From Acidobacteriota bacterium (GTDB lineage: Bacteria > Acidobacteriota > UBA6911 > RPQK01 > JADFOI01), in NCBI GenBank assembly GCA_027295745.1, contig JAPUKI010000292.1:1-5208 (forward strand): DNA of 5,208 bases. Direction: 5' to 3'. The position numbers and the translations under genes were made by a program. Under the pieces are notes generated by a model that made no database searches, had not been told where the DNA came from, and saw only the letters and a program-made list of their open reading frames with translations. Of the stretch, positions 1-4,562 are shown one piece after another. Position 1 is the first letter of the stretch; every line of letters starts with the position of its first letter.

Positions 1-2174
1 ATAAAGTCCAGGTCGGCGATGATGATGACGTCCAGAGGTTTAGCTGGGGCCAGGGCTTCATCGGCTTCCTCTCCGGTGGACTCCTCGGACTGGCTCTCGA
101 TCTCCTGGGTGGCCACTTCAGCGTCAGGGATCTCTTTCGGTCCCTGGATGTGGGCAGCCAGGACGTAGTCCCCAGCATCGGGTCGATAAGGAAGATTGTG
201 GATGACCTGTAACCCCAGGAAGGTCTGCTGGACCATTTGGTAATAGCTGAAAAGTCCAGAGACAAATCCCGACTTCAGCAGAGGTTCAAACTGGTAGTCG
301 GTGCCGGCCGCCTTATCGATTTGCCCAGGATACAACAAGACCAGTTCCTGCAAACTGGCACTACTCGGGTGCTGGTCATTGAAAGTTTCAGCGTTTTCAT
401 TTCCCTTGCCGACAAAGACAAATTCAGGAGGTAGTTGGGCCAGGTTGGGATGAGGATTGTAGGAATCCCAAACGATACTGGCAGAATTCCAACTGACTCC
501 AATCTTGGACATGAACTGTTGAATATCCCCCTTTTCCTCAGGCGGAACGCTTTGCTGTGCCAGAAACGGATTTATATTGGCACCGGCTCGCTCTGACGGG
601 CTGAGTGAAAGATTGATCACGGGTAAGGAATCGATCAACAGAAGGGTAGGATTTCCCGCCTCAATGTAGGCGAGTAAACGATCCATTTGCTCCTGCGGGA
701 GGGAGGAGGGCAAAGCGACGAGTAATCCGTCGAGATCCTCCGGGATGGGCCCGATAGAGGTCACCCGGACAACTTCATACTGCTTCTTTAATTCCTCTAC
801 CACCGACCATGGCATGGTACTTTGCATCGTCTGAAAATCGAATCCGCCAAAGAGCTTGGCTTCGGTGTCCAACACTCCGATCTTCTTGCGGTCTGTTTGG
901 GCAATAACGCGAATACTTCGCGTTATTTCATATTCGGCCGACAATCCTCTGTCTAAAAAGGGAATCACCTGTTCCTGAGCGCCGCCGGTAAAGGCTAAGC
1001 CGAGGAAGGCTTCGGAGTAACCGGCTCGGGCACTTCCCAGATTGGGCACCTGTCTTGGAGTAATTCCAAACTTTTCTCGGGCATCACGCGCTGCCTGGGT
1101 GAAGGACTCGGTCTCTTCGATCAGCACCTGAACACTGGCTCCACCAATGGAATCAACTTCATTGAGGACTCCCAGTAAGTTCTCGCGGGCTTGCACAAAT
1201 TGTTCCGGTATCTCCGGGCTCACAAAGGCCTGGATCAACACAGGGTGGTCTTCGGGGAGGTCTGCGAGCAATTCGCGTGTTGCCTCACTGAGCGAATGGA
1301 GTCGCTCGGCTGTAAGATCCAGGCGCATGACTCGGGCCACGCTCATCCTTCCCAGGATGACATTGATGCAGATGACTGCAATGATCAGCGCTGTCGTCCG
1401 GATCAGATGGTGCAACCACATGGGAAGCCCTTCCGCCTGGCGGGGCCAGTGTCTTTTTTCCAGCAGCAGAACATTGAGGTAGAGCATCAAGGCTGTCAGG
1501 GAGCTAAAATAGAGCAGCCCTGAAAAGCTCATGACCCCTAGGGAAAAGTCACCGAAGGAGTCGAAGACACCCAAAGGCGACAGTAATCGAGCGAGGCTTT
1601 CGCTCACGGCAGCTGCCGACTCAATGAAGGCAAAAAAGGAACAGAAAGCGGCTCCTAGGACAAAGGAAATGGTTGCGTTAGAGGTCAAGAGAGAGGCCAG
1701 CATACCCAGGGAAATCATGGCCGAGCCGATCAACCAATAACCGACATAATTGCTGAACATCAGACCCAGGTCGGGACTGCCCAGCCAGAACAGGACCAAA
1801 ACGTGGCTTAAGGACAGGAGCAGTGAAGCGGTGTAAATTCCAAGCGCGGCCAGGTACTTGCCTAAAACGACTTCCAGGCTGGTCGCTGGAAGCGTCAAGA
1901 GAAGCTCATCCGTTCCCTGCTTTCTTTCCTCAGACCATATTGCCATGGTGAGGGCCGGGATAAAGAAGACCAGGAGATAAGGAAACACCGCGTTCAACTG
2001 GTTCAGGTTGGCCAGATTGTTGAGGAAAAAGCGATTGGGCCAGAAGGCTGCTGCTGCACTGAGAAAAATAAAAAGCGTGATGAAAACGTAACCAGTGGGA
2101 TTCGTGAAATACTTCCAGAGATCACGCTTCACCAGAGCTCGAATAAATCCGGTGTTTATTCTCTGCAACATCAT
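1..2174 (-). CDS. ABC-2 type permease fused to GldG-type auxiliary domain (3' end outside window)
   Basis: This is the membrane subunit of an ABC exporter joined to a GldG-like extracytoplasmic domain. It reads open for 724 codons from ATG 2174 to the left edge, so its C-terminus is missing. Residues 1-240 form the permease, with hydrophobic segments near 27-46, 62-80, 107-131, 143-163, 167-185 and 215-238 and the motif WSEERKQGTDELLLTLP after the second helix, typical of ABC-2/GldF permeases. A further helix (about 257-276) is followed by DLTAERLHSLSEATRELL, the hallmark junction of the GldG / ABC-auxiliary family. Residues 280-710 are soluble and probably outside the cytoplasmic membrane. 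An acidic linker (about 683-706) precedes DVIIIADLDF. The start overlaps the ATPase stop as ATGA and follows AGGAAAGGA, so translation is probably coupled. In Bacteroidetes GldF and GldG are separate proteins; here they are one chain. The exported substrate is unknown, and gliding should not be assumed. Confidence 0.9.
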   Translation of the reverse strand, partial: MMLQRINTGFIRALVKRDLWKYFTNPTGYVFITLFIFLSAAAAFWPNRFFLNNLANLNQLNAVFPYLLVFFIPALTMAIWSEERKQGTDELLLTLPATSLEVVLGKYLAALGIYTASLLLSLSHVLVLFWLGSPDLGLMFSNYVGYWLIGSAMISLGMLASLLTSNATISFVLGAAFCSFFAFIESAAAVSESLARLLSPLGVFDSFGDFSLGVMSFSGLLYFSSLTALMLYLNVLLLEKRHWPRQAEGLPMWLHHLIRTTALIIAVICINVILGRMSVARVMRLDLTAERLHSLSEATRELLADLPEDHPVLIQAFVSPEIPEQFVQARENLLGVLNEVDSIGGASVQVLIEETESFTQAARDAREKFGITPRQVPNLGSARAGYSEAFLGLAFTGGAQEQVIPFLDRGLSAEYEITRSIRVIAQTDRKKIGVLDTEAKLFGGFDFQTMQSTMPWSVVEELKKQYEVVRVTSIGPIPEDLDGLLVALPSSLPQEQMDRLLAYIEAGNPTLLLIDSLPVINLSLSPSERAGANINPFLAQQSVPPEEKGDIQQFMSKIGVSWNSASIVWDSYNPHPNLAQLPPEFVFVGKGNENAETFNDQHPSSASLQELVLLYPGQIDKAAGTDYQFEPLLKSGFVSGLFSYYQMVQQTFLGLQVIHNLPYRPDAGDYVLAAHIQGPKEIPDAEVATQEIESQSEESTGEEADEALAPAKPLDVIIIADLDF
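903..927. repeat. Perfect 11-bp inverted repeat inside the GldG-domain coding region
   Basis: AATAACGCGAA, a 3-base loop TAC, then TTCGCGTTATT: all 11 positions pair. It lies inside the permease/GldG gene at the codons for about ITRSIRVI. The mRNA could form an 11-bp stem with a 3-base loop. No T-tract follows on the coding strand, so it does not look like a terminator. Confidence 0.8.
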
Positions 2175-2959
2175 TCCTTTCCTGATGATTGAGCCGTCTT
2201 GGGTGTCTTTCCCAACCGACTTTCAGTGGACCGACCGTAACTTGTCATCCGGTAGAAAGGTTCCTCCAGCGAATCATTTTCTCTGAGCTCTTCAGGCGTA
2301 CCGTCGAAGATTAACTTCCCATTGTGAATAAACAGAACGCGGTCAGCAATCACATCCACCTCTCGCAGAATGTGGGTCGAAATGAGAATAGTCTTTCTTT
2401 TCCCCAGTTCTCGGATGCTTCCCCGGAATTCGCGGATCTGGTTTGGGTCCAGTCCTGCCGTGGGCTCGTCCATGATGAGCACGTCCGGGTCATGCATCAG
2501 AGCCTGAGCCACCCCCACTCGCTGACGATATCCTCTGGAGAGCTTTCCAATGGGTTTCTCCATGACCTCCTGCAAAGAATACTGTTCGCTGACCCAGTCG
2601 ATGCGGCGTCTCAGATCCCTCTCTTCCAGTCCACGTGCTTCCCCAAAGAACTGCAGAAAGTCCTGGGGTGTCATATCCAGATAGAGAGGGCCGTTCTCCG
2701 GCAGGTATCCCAGTCTCCTGGAAGCGGCAATCCGCTCCCTGTGCATGTTCAGTCCCGCAATGTAGGCACTCCCTTCGCTGGGAGCCATGTACCCTGTCAG
2801 AATCCTCATGGTGGTTGATTTCCCCGCACCATTTGGCCCCAGAAATGCGACGATCTGCCCTGCAGGAATGGAGAAGGAGATGTCTTCTATCGCCACAAAA
2901 GGGCCGAAATACTTACTCAGCCCCTTCGCTTCAATCATCACAGGGGACGAATTTTCCAT
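2171..2959 (-). CDS. ABC transporter ATP-binding protein, partner of the fused permease/GldG
   Basis: This is the cytoplasmic ATPase that powers the exporter encoded directly downstream. Numbered from the ATG at 2959 (262 residues), it shows Walker A GPNGAGKST (41-49), the Q-loop region LGYLPENGPLY, a signature LSRGYRQR (140-147) in place of canonical LSGGQ, Walker B VLIMDEPTAGLDP (160-172) and the switch histidine in STHIL (195). LSRGYRQR and LPENGPLY are typical of GldA/CcmA-like ABC-2 ATPases. The ATG at 2959 is chosen because GGTGAGG lies 8 bases upstream and the domain begins at MIEAKGLSKYFG, eight residues in. An upstream in-frame ATG at 3049 would add 30 basic, unconserved residues and has no ribosome site. 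The stop overlaps the permease start by 4 bases, which indicates an operon. Function as an ABC ATPase is certain; the substrate is not known. Confidence 0.95.
   Translation of the reverse strand: MENSSPVMIEAKGLSKYFGPFVAIEDISFSIPAGQIVAFLGPNGAGKSTTMRILTGYMAPSEGSAYIAGLNMHRERIAASRRLGYLPENGPLYLDMTPQDFLQFFGEARGLEERDLRRRIDWVSEQYSLQEVMEKPIGKLSRGYRQRVGVAQALMHDPDVLIMDEPTAGLDPNQIREFRGSIRELGKRKTILISTHILREVDVIADRVLFIHNGKLIFDGTPEELRENDSLEEPFYRMTSYGRSTESRLGKTPKTAQSSGKE
2175..2183 (-). promoter_or_regulatory. Ribosome binding site of the permease/GldG gene
   Basis: AGGAAAGGA lies immediately before ATG 2174 on the minus strand, inside the last codons of the ATPase gene. The upstream AGGA is 5 bases from the ATG. 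It supports the ATGA-overlap start and translational coupling of the two subunits. Confidence 0.65.
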
Positions 2960-2967
2960 CTCCAAGA

Positions 2968-2974
2968 CCTCACC
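2968..2974 (-). promoter_or_regulatory. Ribosome binding site deciding the ATPase start
   Basis: GGTGAGG on the minus strand sits 8 bases before ATG 2959. The other in-frame ATGs (3049, 3004, 2983, 2938) lack a comparably spaced purine-rich site, so this one decides the start. Confidence 0.55.
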
Positions 2975-3095
2975 TTCAGGCATATCCGAGTCTTTCTTCC
3001 TCATCCCAGTTCTTCCAACAGGCCTACCACCTGCCTTGATTCGGTCCATTGGGTATACGACGGATGGCCTGTAATGTTCTCCTTAATTTCAGCCT

Positions 3096-3104
3096 ATTAT
3101 CATA
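3096..3104 (-). promoter_or_regulatory. Possible -10 element ahead of the ABC transporter genes
   Basis: TATGATAAT on the minus strand contains two overlapping -10-like hexamers (TATGAT, GATAAT) in the 175-base gap between the SEC-C gene and the ATPase. No good -35 hexamer is seen at the right distance, so the call is weak. The ABC genes may instead be read from the SEC-C gene promoter; I saw no terminator in the gap. An isolated AAGGAG (3079-3084, minus strand) has no usable ATG, GTG or TTG behind it. Confidence 0.25.
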
Positions 3105-3134
3105 AGGGAGATGTGAAGGGAAGGGAATCTTATT

Positions 3135-3623
3135 TTATCCGCTTTCTTGCCGGACAAGAGACCGGATTCTCTCGATATTCGAGTTCCTCAGCGGACAAGT
3201 ACTGTCGGTGGCCACGCACTGAGCCAAGGTCAGGTTGCAGCCGCAGGTGCACATGGCCCTATTGATGTCGTCAAGGACCTTTTTCTTTTGTGCCTCGGTG
3301 AGGACTGAAAAATCCACCTCGCCAAGGTCGGCCTCCGTATAGTAGCCAGACCCTGGTAGGCCGCCGAAGGAAGTTGTGTTCGAGCTCAGGGAACTGTTTC
3401 CCGGCCCCCCCACCTGGGCTACCCCGTATCCCAGCAAGACTGCTGCTGTAATCCCTCCGATCCACATCAGAATTCTCTTGGAGCGTTGCCCAGTCCCCCC
3501 TGGTTTCAAGGCGCAACAGCGCTTGTATTTCTTTCCAGAGCCGCATGGACAAAGCTGGTTCCGGCTGGGAGGCCCTTCCCCCCCCGAACTCCTTTTGCTG
3601 GAAAGTGGTTTTTTCTTTGCCAT
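3135..3623 (-). CDS. SEC-C motif membrane protein with C-terminal cysteine cluster
   Basis: I do not recognise this as a named gene. From ATG 3623 it has 162 residues. A lysine-rich start (MAKKK) leads to a SEC-C zinc-binding motif, CPCGSGKKYKRCC, with Cys 25, 27, 36 and 37. One membrane helix spans about 51-70 (ILMWIGGITAAVLLGYGVAQ), preceded by basic residues, which suggests an inside N-terminus. A Gly/Ser/Asn linker follows, then a helical segment (LTEAQKKKVLDDINRAM) and a cluster CTCGCNLTLAQC..C with Cys 125, 127, 129, 136 and 143. The cluster resembles the CxCGC-type segments of CcmH-like or metal-binding exported proteins. Zinc binding in the cytoplasm and thiol or metal chemistry outside is inference. 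The start is chosen because a good promoter lies just upstream, although its ribosome site is weak (CCAGG touching the ATG). In-frame starts further up (TTG 3725, ATG 3713, ATG 3677) would lie in or too close to that promoter. Runs of 8 G and 7 G occur in the coding strand. Confidence 0.8.
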   Translation of the reverse strand: MAKKKPLSSKRSSGGEGPPSRNQLCPCGSGKKYKRCCALKPGGTGQRSKRILMWIGGITAAVLLGYGVAQVGGPGNSSLSSNTTSFGGLPGSGYYTEADLGEVDFSVLTEAQKKKVLDDINRAMCTCGCNLTLAQCVATDSTCPLRNSNIERIRSLVRQESG

Positions 3624-3678
3624 CCTGGAATAGGTCGAGCCGCTGCCTTGAGAGCTCTCTTTTTTCGCTAGGGTCATC

Positions 3679-3707
3679 AGTATAGCGGCGGCGAGTGGCC
3701 GTGTCCA
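3679..3707 (-). promoter_or_regulatory. Sigma70-type promoter of the SEC-C protein gene
   Basis: On the minus strand TGGACA (-35, 5/6 to consensus, 3702-3707), a 17-base spacer and TATACT (-10, 5/6, 3679-3684). Transcription should start near 3672, giving a leader of about 50 bases to ATG 3623. The -35 box is about 45 bases from the end of the MITE-like element, so the insertion lies directly upstream of this promoter. Confidence 0.6.
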
Positions 3708-3751
3708 TAACATCCCCAATATCAAGTTGTTGACACCATTGCCGGTCCTAA

Positions 3752-3782
3752 GTGCTCACTTCCATAAATACGTTGATGTTTG
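3752..3782 (+). repeat. Left terminal inverted repeat of the MITE-like element
   Basis: Starts GTGCTCACTTC and continues CATAAATACGTTGATGTTTG. Compared with the reverse complement of 3991-4021 it differs at 4 of 31 positions (repeat positions 7, 11, 22, 27). The flanking base 5' to it belongs to the presumed TAA duplication. Confidence 0.8.
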
Positions 3783-3881
3783 TTGCGGTCGCTGCGCCCC
3801 CGGATTAAAGGCGCTCCGACGAGTCGATACGGGATATAGGCGAGGAGGAGCAACGAAGAAGATGGGGGCGCCGCGCCGCAA
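3783..3881. repeat. Internal inverted repeat A of the element
   Basis: TTGCGG followed by GCGCCCCC (ending 3801) is mirrored by GGGGGCGC (3864-3871) followed by CCGCAA (3876-3881). The arms of 18-19 bases pair at TTGCGG and at the 8-base GCGCCCCC block, with a mismatched centre. They enclose about 62 bases. Confidence 0.55.
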
Positions 3882-3889
3882 CCCTTTGG

Positions 3890-3991
3890 GCGGAGGGGGA
3901 TTGTGGTCGATCTCTTCGTCGCTCGTCGTCGACGATGTCCCGACATCACCTCCTTCTCGCTCCTCGACCTCGCCTCACAACCCCCCTCCGC
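3890..3991. repeat. Internal inverted repeat B of the element
   Basis: GCGGAGGGGGATTGTG (3890-3905) is the reverse complement of CACAACCCCCCTCCGC (3976-3991) at 15 of 16 positions. The right arm touches the right terminal repeat. The 70-base loop contains TCGTCGACGA (3926-3935) and GATGTC-CC-GACATC (3934-3947), both perfect small palindromes. Confidence 0.7.
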
Positions 3992-4021
3992 AAATATCAC
4001 CGTATTTATGAAAGGGAGCAC
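3991..4021 (-). repeat. Right terminal inverted repeat of the MITE-like element
   Basis: Read on the minus strand it starts GTGCTCCCTTT and continues CATAAATACGGTGATATTTG, pairing with the left repeat at 27 of 31 positions. The TAA at 4022-4024 follows directly. Confidence 0.8.
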
Positions 4022-4024
4022 TAA

Positions 4025-4207
4025 GAAGATCAGCTAACTGCCTACAGTGGCGACCGGTATCGCTCAGTTGCGAGATTGAGTTGTAAGCTCCCGTTGACAC
4101 TGGCTGGGAGATTCGGAGTCCTCCCGGCTCCCGTCTCACTCCCTCGAGGGCTGCTCAAATCCTTGAATTGCTGGGACTAAGGGGATTCTTGGGTGATTCC
4201 GTTACTT
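4025..4207. other. Non-coding spacer with repeats upstream of the sigma54 site
   Basis: No gene is seen here. It holds GCTCCCGT twice, 40 bases apart (4087-4094 and 4127-4134), an 8-bp stem GCTGGGAG/CTCCCGGC with a 10-base loop (4103-4128, one G-T pair), and a perfect palindrome CCCTCGAGGG (4141-4150). These lie about 85-150 bases before the predicted start of the sigma54 promoter, the usual distance for an enhancer-binding-protein site. The role is inferred from position only. A lone TTGACA at 4094-4099 has no -10 partner. Confidence 0.4.
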
Positions 4208-4224
4208 TTGGCACGTAAATTGCT
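4208..4224 (+). promoter_or_regulatory. Sigma54 (-24/-12) promoter
   Basis: TTGGCACGTAAATTGCT matches the published sigma54 consensus YTGGCACGNNNNTTGCW at every defined position. The -24 GG is at 4210-4211 and the -12 GC at 4222-4223, with the required 10 bases between them. Transcription is predicted near 4235, only about 4 bases before ATG 4239 and about 260 bases before rpoD. Such promoters need RpoN and an ATP-driven activator. A weak sigma70-like alternative overlaps it (TTGAGA 4224-4229, 17 bases, TAGATA). Confidence 0.7.
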
Positions 4225-4238
4225 TGAGAGCTCCAGGA

Positions 4239-4562
4239 ATGTCTTTTAGATATCTGGTTTTGGCCGATGTCGGCGGAAGAATTCGATTTCTGAGGATGAG
4301 ATCGAATGGTTGCCAGAAGGAGATTGAAGGGCTCTGCCGTCAAATGGCGGGCCAGCTCTTCGCCGAAGAGAAAATCGGCGACCTGTGGCTAGAGCCTTGG
4401 CCTGCGGATCAACTCACTCACCAACCTCGTCCTTTTTCAGTCGAGCCATCCCTGACTGAAGAGGCCACTAAACTCTTGAGGAACCCAGAAACTGATGAAT
4501 TTAGAAAAAGAAGCAAACCTTCTACTTCAAGGAGAGATGAACGTGGTTTCTCCCAACCCTGA
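4239..4562 (+). CDS. Small hypothetical protein overlapping the start of rpoD
   Basis: I do not recognise this 107-residue protein. It starts MSFRYLVLADVGGRIRFLRM, has no membrane helix or known motif that I can see, and becomes rich in Arg, Lys and Ser at the end (RKRSKPSTSRRDERGF), where it overlaps rpoD in another frame; that tail may be only a shadow of rpoD coding. Codon choice up to about 4490 looks coding-like. The ATG at 4239 has only AGG one base before it and GAGAG 8 bases before it. A TTG at 4224 would extend it by five residues but lies inside the sigma54 promoter. If transcription starts near 4235, the message would be nearly leaderless. It could be a real short gene co-transcribed with rpoD, or part of a long rpoD leader. 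Confidence 0.4.
   Translation: MSFRYLVLADVGGRIRFLRMRSNGCQKEIEGLCRQMAGQLFAEEKIGDLWLEPWPADQLTHQPRPFSVEPSLTEEATKLLRNPETDEFRKRSKPSTSRRDERGFSQP

Larger units (their letters stand above)
3752..4021. mobile_element. MITE-like non-autonomous element with terminal inverted repeats
   Basis: A 270-base element bounded by 31-base terminal inverted repeats (27/31 matching) that begin GTGCTC on each strand. It is flanked by TAA at 3749-3751 and 4022-4024. Because the flanks also read CTAAG on both sides (3748-3752, 4021-4025), the duplication could be taken as 5 bases with the ends moved in by one. It contains no transposase; an open frame of about 100 codons on the minus strand crosses it end to end, including both repeats, and looks accidental. 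The interior is GC-rich and holds two further inverted repeats. TAA/CTAA-type targets are used by some IS5-family groups, which is a hint only. It sits between the divergent SEC-C and rpoD-side genes without breaking either. Confidence 0.75.

Noticed and set aside
903..927. The palindrome as an intrinsic terminator
   Set aside because: It lies mid-gene, and no run of T follows the stem on the coding strand.
1147..1740. Plus-strand frames opposite the permease/GldG gene
   Set aside because: The minus strand reads through this region as one continuous membrane and GldG-type protein; the plus-strand products resemble nothing.
2324..3074. Several plus-strand frames opposite the ATPase gene
   Set aside because: They are antisense shadows of a gene with complete Walker A, signature, Walker B and switch motifs.
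3271..3708. A 145-codon minus-strand frame overlapping the SEC-C gene
   Set aside because: It is a shadow in another frame; the SEC-C, membrane and cysteine motifs are all in the annotated frame.
3722..4021. Open frames of about 95-100 codons on both strands across the intergenic element
   Set aside because: They run through both terminal repeats, have odd low-complexity composition (Arg, Ser, Pro rich) and no recognisable motif; the element structure explains the sequence.
4094..4122. TTGACA as the -35 of a sigma70 promoter for rpoD
   Set aside because: The hexamer 17 bases downstream is AGTCCT, with no resemblance to TATAAT.
4224..4238. TTG 4224 as the start of the small ORF
   Set aside because: It overlaps the -12 element of the sigma54 promoter and would precede the predicted transcription start.
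4155..4490. A dnaG (primase) gene or remnant ahead of rpoD, as found in many bacteria
   Set aside because: No frame here shows zinc-finger, Toprim or helicase-binding sequence of primase.
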